NCBI GenBank assembly: GCA_045561055.1
Contig: JBJKYL010000019.1
Location: forward strand, 124,001 to 188,000
Source: SMWC01 sp045561055
Lineage (GTDB): Bacteria; Pseudomonadota; Gammaproteobacteria; Steroidobacterales; Rariloculaceae
Length of the DNA stretch: 64,000 nucleotides
Direction of reading: 5' to 3'
The translations under genes were made by a program, and so were the position numbers. Positions 43,673 to 52,760 of this stretch are shown here, piece by piece (within the stretch, counting starts at the first letter, position 1; every line of letters begins with the position of its first letter). The notes under the pieces are model-generated. The model was not told where the DNA came from, searched no databases, and saw only the letters and a list, made by a program, of their open reading frames with translations.

Positions 43673-44419
43673 ATGAGTAAGCTCCCAGAGTCTGGCGGCC
43701 CTATTTCCGCTGAGTTGATTGCTGACCTTGCGGCCGCGAGCCGGATCCTAGCAGCTCAGGGTGTTGTTGATGGGTTTGGTCACGTGTCGATACGTCATCC
43801 AGACGCGGCTGATCGTTATTTTCTGTCGCGCTCTCTCGCGCCGGCGCGTGTCATACCAGACGACATTATCGAGTACGATCTTGATAGCATGGCCTGCAAC
43901 GCAGACGGTCGTAGCGGTTTCTCCGAACGTTTCATTCACGGCGAGATATATCGATCACGTCCCGACGTCATGGCCGTTGTGCACACCCATTCTCCATCGG
44001 TGATTCCTTTCGGACTCGTTGATATAAAAATGAAGGCAATGTTCCATAACGCGGCTTTTATCGCGGAGGGAGTGCCAGTGTTCGATATTAGTGAGCAGTT
44101 CGGTGCCACGGATATGATGGTTACCGACGGCGCGAAGGGAGTGGCCCTCGCCGAGGTGTTAGCAAGTAAGAATGTGGTAGTTATGCGTGGTCACGGTGCG
44201 GTAACCTGTGGTTCGTCGCTAAAGATGGCAGTATTTCGTGCGGCCTATACCGAGATTAATGCTCGAATCCAGTATTGGGCGGAAACGATTGGTGGTGAGA
44301 AGCCTGTGGCGGCTCTTAGCGACGAAGAAGGTCTTCTTGCGGATGGGCCAAATAAAATGGCCTGCATACGGGCCTGGGATCTCTGGCGGGAGCAATTGAG
44401 TACGGAAGTCGATTGGTAA
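43673..44419 (+). CDS. Class II aldolase/adducin-family protein (dihydroxyphthalate decarboxylase-like)
   Basis: A 248-residue cytosolic zinc enzyme. Visible motifs: GFGHVSIRHPDAADRYFLSR at the N-terminus, catalytic Glu in SERFIHGEIYRSRPD, zinc histidines in VVHTHSPSVIPF, and the third in VVMRGHGAVTCG. Members cleave aldol bonds of phospho-sugars or decarboxylate dihydroxyphthalates (3,4-dihydroxyphthalate 2-decarboxylase is in this family). Lacking a sugar-phosphate context, the neighbour at 42677 favours an aromatic-acid role. ATG with AGAGAG upstream, 51 bp after the preceding gene. Confidence 0.85.
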   Translation: MSKLPESGGPISAELIADLAAASRILAAQGVVDGFGHVSIRHPDAADRYFLSRSLAPARVIPDDIIEYDLDSMACNADGRSGFSERFIHGEIYRSRPDVMAVVHTHSPSVIPFGLVDIKMKAMFHNAAFIAEGVPVFDISEQFGATDMMVTDGAKGVALAEVLASKNVVVMRGHGAVTCGSSLKMAVFRAAYTEINARIQYWAETIGGEKPVAALSDEEGLLADGPNKMACIRAWDLWREQLSTEVDW

Positions 44420-44596
44420 AATATCATTAAGGAATATGTTCGGCGGCTCGTGTCTAAAATATGATTCGATATCGAATATCTAATTACGCGGGAGTTGTAC
44501 GATCTAATTTGAAGCAGATACTGGCGGTTCAAATTGTTTTGCCGCGAAATGGAAACTGGTTGGAAGTTAAGTAATACATGTAAAAAAGGGACTCGT

Positions 44597-45709
44597 ATGG
44601 CAAATCGAAGAATGTTTTTGGGGGCTATTGGATCGGCAGCGGGGATTCTCGCCGTTAGGCCTGCGGCCTGGGCACAGGGTCGGAAGGAAGTCTTTATAGC
44701 AGGCAAGCGTATTAAAACTGTTGATATTCATGCTCATGCCTCGATCAAAGAGGTAGAAGAGATAATTCGTGGAACAGATCTAGAGAGGCAAATCGGAGGT
44801 CCAAGACTACTTGATTCTTCTCGCCTAATCATGATGAACGAATGGGGAATAGACGTTTCAGTTATCAGTGCAAATCAGTATTGGTGGTATCGAACTGATG
44901 ATAGGTCATTAGCAACCGATATTATTCGCGTGCAGGATGAGGGTTTTCAGGCGTGGGTTAATCAATATCCTGATCGCTTTGTTGCTCTCACATCCCCTAC
45001 CGTCCAATTTCCAGATCTTGCTGCGGAACAGTTGGATTACGCAGTTAATGAGCTTGGTTTCAGGGGTGCCTCAATGGGTGGCCACGTTAATGGTGTCGTT
45101 CCGGCTGGGCCAGAATATGATGAGTTTTGGGCTAAAGCGGAAGAATTAGATGTGCCAATTTTTGTTCATCCTGCTGGTTCAGGAAACATAATTCAGCAAG
45201 GTGCATTGGATTATGCTGGAGATCTAGGAAATATCATTGGCAATCCACTGGAGACGACATTTTTTTTGTCAAGATTGATTCTCGATGGAACCTTTGATCG
45301 TTTCCCGGGTTTAAAAATATGTGGTGCTCATGGTGGGGGATACCTTCCATCTTACTTCGGTAGAACTGATGTGGCTTGTGACGCTGCCGGGGGAGCATCG
45401 ATTAATTCTCAAGGAGAATTCATTGGGAATGATCCTATTCAAGCAGATAATTGTCGGAACCAAAAACCTCCGAGAGAGTACTTGAGGACGCAGATCTTTG
45501 CGGATTCCATGGTGTTCTCTGATGAGGGGTTACGGCATCTCGTTGCTGAGATGGGTCCGAGTCAGGTCGTTTATGGCACTGACATGCCACTGGGTTGGCC
45601 TGACACGATGGACCTAATAATTAACTCAACGTACCTCAATAACGCAGAGAAGGAGGCAATACTTGGCGGTAATCTGATACGGATTTTGCGTATCGACCGA
45701 GCAATCTAA
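44597..45709 (+). CDS. ACMSD-like amidohydrolase (decarboxylase family) with Tat-like signal
   Basis: A 370-residue COG2159-type TIM-barrel metal enzyme. The N-terminus is ANRRMFLGAIGSAAGILAV, a Tat-like signal with double Arg. Metal ligands: VDIHAHA, the His in IFVHPAGSG, GAHGGGYLP and the Asp in VYGTDMPLGW. In this subgroup (ACMSD, gamma-resorcylate and 2,3-dihydroxybenzoate decarboxylases) the reaction is decarboxylation, so three adjacent genes all belong to decarboxylase families. It is the only one that appears exported. ATG 44597 is used, and an upstream frame to 44534 is less likely. AT-richer than the preceding genes. Confidence 0.83.
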   Translation: MANRRMFLGAIGSAAGILAVRPAAWAQGRKEVFIAGKRIKTVDIHAHASIKEVEEIIRGTDLERQIGGPRLLDSSRLIMMNEWGIDVSVISANQYWWYRTDDRSLATDIIRVQDEGFQAWVNQYPDRFVALTSPTVQFPDLAAEQLDYAVNELGFRGASMGGHVNGVVPAGPEYDEFWAKAEELDVPIFVHPAGSGNIIQQGALDYAGDLGNIIGNPLETTFFLSRLILDGTFDRFPGLKICGAHGGGYLPSYFGRTDVACDAAGGASINSQGEFIGNDPIQADNCRNQKPPREYLRTQIFADSMVFSDEGLRHLVAEMGPSQVVYGTDMPLGWPDTMDLIINSTYLNNAEKEAILGGNLIRILRIDRAI

Positions 45710-46029
45710 TCCGTGTCGATTTGATTGAGTTCCTATGGTAGTGACTTGCTGGACCTCTATTCTTACAACGATCGGGATATTGCGATGGCCTTAGTCTAGA
45801 GCGGGCTATTGTTGGTGGTTTGTGGCCACGCAATGTGGCTGGGAAGCAGTAACCATGCCACGAACATAAACCTGAGCCGGTTAATCCAGTAGCCGGAACG
45901 CTATTCACATAGGTCACAAGTTATTAATTCTTCGGATGGGGAGAAAATTGGGCTACAATAGTCCTTATTAACTCTCCATTGAGTCTCGGGTATTTAGTGT
46001 CTAGATCCTCTCTTAGGCGACTAATAACC
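45710..46029. other. Intergenic region before a decayed RRM gene
   Basis: About 320 bases without a recognisable gene. Small open frames on both strands have no start site or family signal and look fortuitous. The upstream half of the decayed RNA-binding gene would be expected near its right end but is not recognisable. Confidence 0.5.
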
Positions 46030-46146
46030 CTTAAGGAAGAGCAGACAGCTATTGAAACTCTTAATGGTACTGATTACGGTGGTCGCCCAGTTAAGGTCAA
46101 CGAAATCAGACTGCAGAAAAAGCGTTCCGGCGGTAGTCGCCGGGAG
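46030..46146 (+). pseudogene. Remnant of an RRM-type RNA-binding protein gene
   Basis: The frame encodes EEQTAIETLNGTDYGGRPVK followed by VNEIRLQKKRSGGSRRE. This is the last third of a bacterial single-RRM protein: the ALNG helix, the RNP strand pattern GGR-x-x-KVNEA, and the Arg/Gly tail. The RNP1 and RNP2 motifs that should precede it are absent in all frames, and no start or signal fits. Reading on, the frame becomes unrelated until its stop near 46248. It is therefore a degraded or truncated gene. Confidence 0.55.
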
Positions 46147-46229
46147 GCTCACGCGGGATTTATTTGCTCTAGTGGTGGCTTGCGGCGCTTTTTGCTAGCT
46201 GTTAGCTCTACCAATACACTTAACTTCAA

Positions 46230-46490
46230 ATGGCAACCGATTCAATAGCGACTATTCAACCATACGAGATCGTTTCCGTTAAACATGCGGAGGCTCCCGA
46301 AGGTACTGAAGGTACGAGTTGGTGCCATTATGTGATCTCGCAGGGGAGTAATACGATTAGCGGGTTTCGTCAGGGTAGTTTGAAGGCGGTTACGAGCGCT
46401 GTGGAAGAGATCGTCGCGCAGCTGAACGAGCGACAGCTCGGTAAGCGTGGTCGTGTAAATTTGGTTCCTACACAGAAGAAGCGAAAGTAA
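46230..46490 (+). CDS. Conserved small proteobacterial protein of unknown function
   Basis: An 86-residue cytosolic protein. The patterns WCHYVISQGSNTISGFRQGS and LKAVTSAVEEIVAQLNERQ, and the basic tail (KRGRVNLVPTQKKRK), recur in small proteins I associate with gammaproteobacteria. The family name is not known to me. It starts with a plain ATG and overlaps the end of a decayed gene frame. The basic C-terminus suggests nucleic-acid binding, but this is inference. Confidence 0.65.
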   Translation: MATDSIATIQPYEIVSVKHAEAPEGTEGTSWCHYVISQGSNTISGFRQGSLKAVTSAVEEIVAQLNERQLGKRGRVNLVPTQKKRK

Positions 46491-46577
46491 AAGTAGAGCT
46501 CTGGTCGCTTGCCTGAACGAGTTTTAGTTCGCGACAATACGCGTAAGTCGCCTACAAGTATTAGTGTGGAGAGCCTG

Positions 46578-47981
46578 TTACTGCCGGATCAGTTCAGCTT
46601 GCGTACGGAGCTCTGTTACGATAGCTGAAACATCGATCCCGCTGTCGAAAAGGTCATTCTGTTCATATGGATCGAGTTGAAGATCGTAAAGCTCCTGTGT
46701 AGCATTTAGTCGTTGAACTAGCTTGTAGCGAGAGTTCCTGATAGTCCAATCCCTGCTGCCATTAGCGTTCGTTTCTGAATAGGAGTATGAACGGCGTGGC
46801 GCTGTATTCTCGGCTAGGAGTTCTGCGAAACTTTTGCTGTCATTAATTTCGTCGGTAGCTGTTCCGGCGAGTGTCGCGATGGTAGCGAATAAATCGACAC
46901 TCGAAACTAGCGCACTCTCTCGTTGGCCAGAGCGTGTAACTCCCGCACCGGCAATAATGAGGGGCACGGCTATGCCTCCCTCATAGACTGAGCCCTTGGT
47001 GCGGTTGCGCCCGTAAGTTTGAGTAACGCGTCCCGGTGTACCGTTGTCGCCCATGTAGATGATGATAGTGTTGGCTAGTGTTTCGGACGAGAGCGATCCT
47101 AAAAGCCGACCAATCTCACGATCCATCGCCTCTAGAGCTGCGAGATAATAGGGTAGAGGATTGTTGCGGATGGCGTTCTGATCCGGAGATAAGGCTCTAT
47201 CGTGAAGATCGAGCGGCGGTAGATGGAACGGCGCGTGTGCTGCGTTAAAAGCAAGCCAGGCAAACCAGGGTTTATCCTGGCCGGCGATCCATTCGATGAC
47301 AAGGTTTACGAACTTCGTCGTCGTATAGGTCTGATTCTGAGATCTTCGGCCGTTTTCTACGAGAGTCCAGTTATTGTAGTTGTCGACTCCACTTGCTGAA
47401 GGGATCAGTCCTGAGAAGTGCTCAATCCCCATTACTTGAGGATTGTCGTCGCCACCATTACTGTTCCCGGCGAGATGCCATTTACCGAAAACGGCATGCT
47501 CGTAGACGTTCGGTACATTTGTGTCGATAAAATCTTGGAGCGATGTTTCTGCCGTTGGGATATCGTCACCTCCTGATAGCACTCCTGTCCTATAACCATA
47601 CCGGCCCGTTAAAATCGTCGCGCGTGTTGGGGAGCACATGGGGTAGGCCCAGGCATTGTCGAAGGTCAGGCCGTTTTCGGCTAGTCCTTCGAGTGTTGGC
47701 ATAGTTGGTAGTTGTGTGCCTACTGAGTAGTTCGACGCAACATCTAGCCCAACGTCGTCTGAAAGGATTAGCAAGATATTAGGGCTCGAGACCGGGTTTG
47801 TTTCTGGGTTAGATGTTCCCGCGCTACCATTGTTGCTGCTACTACCATTGTTGCTGCTGCTACCAATGTTGTTGCTGCTACCAATGTTGTTGCTGCTACC
47901 AATGTTGTTGCTGCTACCACCACCTCCGCATCCTGCGAGACAGATAAGGACAAAAATTAGATAAATGCGAAAAGTTGTCAT
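46578..47981 (-). CDS. Sulfatase lipoprotein with Ser-Asn repeat linker
   Basis: A 467-residue sulfatase. The signal has a lipobox ending at Cys18 (ICLAGC), then Gly residues and a low-complexity Gly/Ser/Asn linker to about residue 60. The catalytic domain begins NILLILSDDVGLD and contains the formylglycine motif CSPTR with Cys116 as the residue to be modified, followed by ATILTGRYGYRTG. The metal site continues in IIIYMGDNGTPG. Arylsulfatase-type (PF00884) activity on a sulfated carbohydrate or aryl ester is expected. It lies upstream, in reverse orientation, of the cobalamin riboswitch. Confidence 0.9.
   Translation of the reverse strand: MTTFRIYLIFVLICLAGCGGGGSSNNIGSSNNIGSSNNIGSSSNNGSSSNNGSAGTSNPETNPVSSPNILLILSDDVGLDVASNYSVGTQLPTMPTLEGLAENGLTFDNAWAYPMCSPTRATILTGRYGYRTGVLSGGDDIPTAETSLQDFIDTNVPNVYEHAVFGKWHLAGNSNGGDDNPQVMGIEHFSGLIPSASGVDNYNNWTLVENGRRSQNQTYTTTKFVNLVIEWIAGQDKPWFAWLAFNAAHAPFHLPPLDLHDRALSPDQNAIRNNPLPYYLAALEAMDREIGRLLGSLSSETLANTIIIYMGDNGTPGRVTQTYGRNRTKGSVYEGGIAVPLIIAGAGVTRSGQRESALVSSVDLFATIATLAGTATDEINDSKSFAELLAENTAPRRSYSYSETNANGSRDWTIRNSRYKLVQRLNATQELYDLQLDPYEQNDLFDSGIDVSAIVTELRTQAELIRQ
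47825..47920 (-). repeat. 18-bp tandem repeats in the sulfatase linker
   Basis: Three perfect and adjacent copies of an 18-base unit (ACCAATGTTGTTGCTGCT on the plus strand), then two diverged copies, encode S-S-N-N-I-G and S-S-S-N-N-G blocks. The multiple-of-three length allows the linker to change length without a frameshift. Confidence 0.9.
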
Positions 47982-48035
47982 CGAGGAACTGTTGTTTATT
48001 AGGTGATCCCGTATATGATACCTCTAAGGAATGTT

Positions 48036-48225
48036 TTGTAGGTGCCCATAGGATTTTTTCCTTAGGGTTAAACGGGAAGACGGTGCGTCATCTGACAAGG
48101 CCGTCGCTGCCCCCGCAACGGTAAGCGAGTCAAGAAGTGATTACACGCCACTGTGCCGTTAGGGCATGGGAAGGCAATTACTTCGAGCAAATGCTCATTC
48201 GCGAGCCCGTATACCGGCCTGCACT
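48036..48225 (+). promoter_or_regulatory. Cobalamin (B12) riboswitch
   Basis: Conserved elements in order: AGGTGCC at 48040, the core GCTGCCCCCGCAACGGTAAGCG at about 48106, GCCACTG and GGGAAGGC at 48147-48175, and the B12 box GAGCCCGTATACCGGCC at about 48202. This is the adenosylcobalamin/hydroxocobalamin aptamer layout. It precedes the BtuB-like receptor gene by about 155 bases, so receptor (and the following gene) should be turned down when cobalamin is present. The exact expression platform was not modelled. Confidence 0.93.
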
Positions 48226-48379
48226 GTTCTTGGCGTCGGTTAGCGGAGGGAATGACCGGGTGTTTAAGGTTCATCAAAAAGATATCTAAACTCTAATCCC
48301 TAAAACTAATAGGTTGGTTTGCTGTATTGCGGCTGGCCTCTATCCGATACTCGGGTGGGAATGTCAAAAGGATCGACTT

Positions 48380-50302
48380 ATGCGAACAACAATGCTGTTT
48401 GCTGCTGTGATTGGCATGGTAGCTAACACTAGTGCTCAACCGCCTGATAAGGACCTCGAAACGGTTTTAGTAACCGCGTCGAGAACACCTGTCGATGCAG
48501 CTTGGGTTGGAAGTTCTTATACGGTAATCGACCGTGATGACCTAGAAAGACGGCAAATTGTTCATGTAACTGAGATGTTACGGGACGTACCTGGATTTTC
48601 GATCAGTCGTGTCGGCACGGTTGGTTCACAGGCGCAGTTACGTGTGCGCGGGGCTGAAGCAAATCATATTATGGTTTTCATCGATGGTGTTGAGGCGAAC
48701 GACCCTGCGTCAGGTGACGAGTTTCTCTTTGAGCAGCTACTCGCGACTGAAATAGAGCGTATCGAGGTCATACGGGGTCCGCAGAGCGCTCTGTGGGGAA
48801 GCGATGCGCTTGCCGGTGTAATTAATGTGATAACTCGGCGTGGTAGCGAGCCGTTTGCTGCTGATGGGTACCTAGAGGCAGGAAGTTTTGGTACGCACCA
48901 TGCTGGAGGTCAAATATCGGCGTCGGGCCAGGTCTTCGACCTTAGTGTTGGTATCTCCCATCTCACAACCGGCGGCACAAATATCTCTCGTCTGGGTGAT
49001 GAGGAGGATGGTAGTAATAACACGACGTTTAATCTTAATGCGGGCGCTCAGCTATCTGATACGAGCCGACTCGAGTTTTTCGCTAGGCAGACCGACACGG
49101 TTACTGATTTCGATTTAATCGATTTCGTTTCGACTGGCTTGCCCGCGGATGCAGACCGTGTGACCGACGCAACGCAGCAGTACTTGCGCGCTTCGGCCAG
49201 TAAGTCGTTGTTCTCTGGACGTTGGAATCACCGTATGACTTTGACGAGTCTGGAGACTAATAACGCAAATTTTGATTCTGCGGTGCCGATCGGATTAACG
49301 GCTTCGGAAAAGCTCGGGCTCTACTATCAAACCACTTTAATGCTGACTTCTTCAGATGCACACTGGGTGACTTTTGCAGTGGACCGTGAGACCCAGAAAT
49401 TCTTTCAACGCGGTACTCTGAGCGATTTCGGGGACCCAAATCAGGATCAGTCGCTCGATACGACAGGTTATGTGGTTGAGTATCAAGGTAAAGATCTCAG
49501 CGGATTTTATGTCTCGGCCACTCTACGATACGATGATAATAGTGCTTTCGATAATATTGGTACCTACCGTGTCACAGGGGCATATCTGTTAGATCCATTA
49601 CAGATGCGGCTGCGTGTCAGCGTTGGTACAGGACAGAAATCACCGACGTTTGTAGATCGTTTCGGATTCTTCTCCGATCAGTTTATCGGTAACCCGCATG
49701 TCAGGCCGGAGCAGTCTAAAGGCTGGGAGATTGGTTTCGAACAAATGTTTGGCGATGGTGCTGCCTCGTTGGTAGCGACTTACTATAATGATCGGCTTCA
49801 GGATGAAATTGACGGTTTCGTTTTCGATCCCAACACATTTCTATTCACCTCGGCAAACCGCCTTGGTAAGAGCGATCGTCGTGGGGTAGAAGTTAGCTTT
49901 GACGCTAACGTTCTTGAAAATATTGATCTTTCAGTAGGCTACACTTATACCGATAGTACGGAGCGCACATCACTAGGCGAAAAGTTCGATGAAGTGCGGC
50001 GCCCCAAAAATATGTTCTCGATCAATTTTAATTATGCGCCATCAGTACGTACGAATATTAATCTGAATGTCTCGTATAACGGCAGTCAGGAGGATATAAT
50101 TTACCCGCCGTTTCCACAGCCTTCGGAGCGCGTTCGGCTAGATGAGTACAAGCTCGTTAGTCTTGCTGGCACATATCGATTGAGTTCCGCTGTGCGATTG
50201 GTAGGGCGAATCGAGAATCTTCTAGACGAGAACTATGAAGATGTCGTAGGCTTTAGTACCCCGGGCGTTGGCGCTTATTTTGGCATCCGCGTAGGGCAGT
50301 AA
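48380..50302 (+). CDS. btuB: TonB-dependent outer-membrane receptor, BtuB-like
   Basis: A 640-residue outer-membrane transporter. The ATG at 48380 has AAAAGGA upstream and a signal peptide ending NTSAQ. The TonB box is ETVLVTASRTP. The plug domain has LRDVPGFSISRVG, QLRVRGAEANHIMVFIDG, IEVIRGPQSALWGSDALAGVI. The rest is a 22-strand barrel ending in ENLLDENYEDVVGFSTPG and the C-terminal GAYFGIRVGQ. The B12 riboswitch directly upstream supports vitamin B12 as ligand. Followed after 20 bp by the DUF6580 gene, likely co-transcribed. Confidence 0.9.
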   Translation: MRTTMLFAAVIGMVANTSAQPPDKDLETVLVTASRTPVDAAWVGSSYTVIDRDDLERRQIVHVTEMLRDVPGFSISRVGTVGSQAQLRVRGAEANHIMVFIDGVEANDPASGDEFLFEQLLATEIERIEVIRGPQSALWGSDALAGVINVITRRGSEPFAADGYLEAGSFGTHHAGGQISASGQVFDLSVGISHLTTGGTNISRLGDEEDGSNNTTFNLNAGAQLSDTSRLEFFARQTDTVTDFDLIDFVSTGLPADADRVTDATQQYLRASASKSLFSGRWNHRMTLTSLETNNANFDSAVPIGLTASEKLGLYYQTTLMLTSSDAHWVTFAVDRETQKFFQRGTLSDFGDPNQDQSLDTTGYVVEYQGKDLSGFYVSATLRYDDNSAFDNIGTYRVTGAYLLDPLQMRLRVSVGTGQKSPTFVDRFGFFSDQFIGNPHVRPEQSKGWEIGFEQMFGDGAASLVATYYNDRLQDEIDGFVFDPNTFLFTSANRLGKSDRRGVEVSFDANVLENIDLSVGYTYTDSTERTSLGEKFDEVRRPKNMFSINFNYAPSVRTNINLNVSYNGSQEDIIYPPFPQPSERVRLDEYKLVSLAGTYRLSSAVRLVGRIENLLDENYEDVVGFSTPGVGAYFGIRVGQ

Positions 50303-50321
50303 TCTTGCCAGAGGAAGAACT

Positions 50322-50828
50322 GTGCCTTATTTCTTGATTGTACTCGGCGTTATTGCGCGTCTCATTCCGCATCCATGGAATTTTACTCCTATCGGCGCGC
50401 TAGGTCTTTTTGCTGGCGCTAACTGCCGACCGCGGGTAGCCTGGTTGGTGCCGTTGTGCGCCCTGCTTTTCGCAGATCTTATCGTCGGTTTCTACAGCCC
50501 GTTATCGATGCTCTTCGTTTATATTGGTTTTCTTTGCGGTCCACTGATCGGTCGGCTGATCATCTCCCCAAGGCGTTCAGTTGGGAGGATAGGATCAGCG
50601 GTGATCTTATCGTCGACAGTCTTTTTTTTGTTGTCTAACTTAGGCGTCTGGCTCAGTGGTTATTATCCCTTAACGCTAGCCGGCCTAATCGAGTGTTATG
50701 TTCTCGCTATTCCGTTCTATGGTGCGATACTACTAGGTGATGCGTTTTACGCGATGATATTGTTTGGCGGTCAGGAGGTTTTCCTTAGGGAACTTCGCCG
50801 CCGATCGGATGGTCTCGTTAGATCGTAA
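50322..50828 (+). CDS. DUF6580-type membrane protein downstream of the B12-regulated receptor
   Basis: A 168-residue protein with about five membrane helices and the pattern RLIPHPWNFTPIGALGLFAG plus VPLCALLFADLIVGFY and LSNLGVWLSGYYPLTLAGL. This resembles the small DUF6580 putative-transporter family, whose helix arrangement suggests an ECF-type substrate-binding subunit. GTG start with GAGGAAGAA upstream. Twenty bases separate it from btuB, so it should fall under the same riboswitch. That predicts a role in cobalamin or precursor uptake across the inner membrane, not shown. Confidence 0.7.
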   Translation: MPYFLIVLGVIARLIPHPWNFTPIGALGLFAGANCRPRVAWLVPLCALLFADLIVGFYSPLSMLFVYIGFLCGPLIGRLIISPRRSVGRIGSAVILSSTVFFLLSNLGVWLSGYYPLTLAGLIECYVLAIPFYGAILLGDAFYAMILFGGQEVFLRELRRRSDGLVRS

Positions 50829-51048
50829 CCTGGGCGCTGACGTAAGAGGTTGTTGTGATGCGCTTGTTATATAGCGCGTTGTTTTATCGGGCTCACAATC
50901 TCAAGAAGAAGGACTTCTAAACGCTTAGGTTTTTCTCCAGTGTGTAGAGTAAGGTCAAGTAGTAAAAATAATTCCTCGAATAGTCATGCCGAAAAAATGT
51001 TTTGGCTAAGTGTTTGGCGGATAGTGCTCGAACGCTATCACATTGGTC

Positions 51049-52560
51049 TCAGAGAATTTCGTCGGAAATGAATTCGGCGAAGTGGTATATGCCGCGTGTT
51101 TCTAGTGGTGCTGTGAGCTCCCTCGAAATTTCGAAATCGTTAACGAATACCGCCGCTCGTAGCTCGTTGACGATCTCCGGGTCAGAAGTGCCTATGTTCA
51201 GTTCTTCGTTGATCTGTAGACTTAATTTGTCGAAGTTGGCCGAGCCGAAGCAAGCCCAACCGTCATAAATTGCTGCTTTAAGGTGAGTCATACCAGGATA
51301 CATATATACTCGAATGCCATTGCGTAACATCGTATTAATCGCGAGGGCGTTGCTATAGTTATGACTTTTGTGATTTCCGTCTTCCGGCAGAATCACACGC
51401 ACATCAACGCCTCGCCGCCGGGCTTTCGCGAGTTCGAATAGGACGATGTCATCTGAAAAGTAAGGATTCTCAATATAGATATAGCTCTGTGATCGGCGGA
51501 TTGCCTCCAGTTGCGCGCGATAGAGTTGTGAGTCGTGATCGCGTGTAGTGAGTATCGTTATTGGCACGCCGCTTTCGTCGGCTCGTTTATTTATGGGCGT
51601 GAGAGTACGCGCAAGCATCGATAGGTCCCCAAGCCAGCTAGCCTTAGACCAGGCGACATCATAATCTCTCTGCAGGAGATTAACGGCCGGGCCTGTGATT
51701 TCCATCATAAGATCGTGCCATTCGTGTCGATACTCTTGGCCGATATTCATACCGCCGAGGAACGCGCGACGGCCATCAATGATGATTGTTTTTGTGTGGT
51801 CACCTGTTAGAAATGGATTTCCACTAGTACGAACTTTTATACTAGAGTCAGATCGCAAGTGCGACGAGATAGCTATTGGAGGATTGAAGTTCTCCGATAT
51901 TTCGTCAGAAGACACTTGTGCTCCCAAAATGGTGCCGATGCCGTCAAGTAGAACCTTTACGCCTACTTTTCCCGACCGTTCCTTTAATGCGTCGGCTATC
52001 TTTACACCGTAAGCGTCGTTGTCGAAAATATAGGTACGAACGTCGATTGATTCTTCCGCTTCGTTGATCGATTCGAGTAAGCGAGGGAAAAACTCATCGC
52101 CATCGATCAGAAACTTAACTGTCCCCGTCGTTGAGGTTCCTGCAATCTCCGCAAGATGAGCTTCCCATTCAGCCAGGTCCATGCTCGGGCGCGGCACAAG
52201 TGGCGGAATTGGTTCCCGTTCCATTGATTGAAAGCGACCGGTGTTGACGGCTAAGCGTTCGGCGAAGCCCAGAGATGATTTCAGTAAAAGAGAAAGCAGC
52301 GCTTTTTCTGTCGAGAATGGTCGAATTAGAGGTTCTATCAGGGTCACTCTACCGAACAACAATATAGTCTGAGCAACCATTGCGGCTTGGTAGGTGCCCA
52401 GCGAACGCTCAACCGTTTGCGGTATCGTAGGGGGGTTCACTGAAGCTTCGAATACAGCAGGTGATTGCGGATCGGGCAGTTGTGCAGACGCACAGGACAC
52501 CAGGAACGAGGTGCCAAGAGTTACCACAAGTCTACTTACCGCTGTCTGTCGCCGTTTCAT
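51049..52560 (-). CDS. Phospholipase D/cardiolipin-synthase-family lipoprotein
   Basis: A 503-residue protein with lipobox LVSC near residue 22. Two HKD half-sites are visible: GDHTKTIIIDGRRAFLGG (His-x-Lys-x4-Asp) and THLKAAIYDGWACFGSANFD. Both are complete, so catalytic competence is likely. The N-terminal 170 residues before the first site are a non-catalytic region rich in helices. Related enzymes make cardiolipin from two phosphatidylglycerols or hydrolyse phosphodiesters. Lipoprotein anchoring in the envelope is unusual for cardiolipin synthase, which is normally a multi-pass inner-membrane enzyme. Confidence 0.85.
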   Translation of the reverse strand: MKRRQTAVSRLVVTLGTSFLVSCASAQLPDPQSPAVFEASVNPPTIPQTVERSLGTYQAAMVAQTILLFGRVTLIEPLIRPFSTEKALLSLLLKSSLGFAERLAVNTGRFQSMEREPIPPLVPRPSMDLAEWEAHLAEIAGTSTTGTVKFLIDGDEFFPRLLESINEAEESIDVRTYIFDNDAYGVKIADALKERSGKVGVKVLLDGIGTILGAQVSSDEISENFNPPIAISSHLRSDSSIKVRTSGNPFLTGDHTKTIIIDGRRAFLGGMNIGQEYRHEWHDLMMEITGPAVNLLQRDYDVAWSKASWLGDLSMLARTLTPINKRADESGVPITILTTRDHDSQLYRAQLEAIRRSQSYIYIENPYFSDDIVLFELAKARRRGVDVRVILPEDGNHKSHNYSNALAINTMLRNGIRVYMYPGMTHLKAAIYDGWACFGSANFDKLSLQINEELNIGTSDPEIVNELRAAVFVNDFEISRELTAPLETRGIYHFAEFISDEIL

Positions 52561-52760
52561 GATTCTATCTAGTTCATTCTTTGTGAAGTTGTTGGATCGG
52601 GCAAAGCTGTCCGGGTTCTTAGCTCACAGTCTATTAGATTACTCAAATTTAGCTTTAATTTCAGGGGGCAAGGAATATAAGGCTGGTGCTGACCTCCAGA
52701 CCAACGTTGATATACACTTCCGCTGTTGGGGCGGGCAGTAACCGTTAAAATCACTTAGCA

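Noticed and set aside
45636..45917. 93-residue minus-strand frame overlapping the amidohydrolase end
   Set aside because: Arg/Tyr-rich with no motif and overlaps the end of a real gene.
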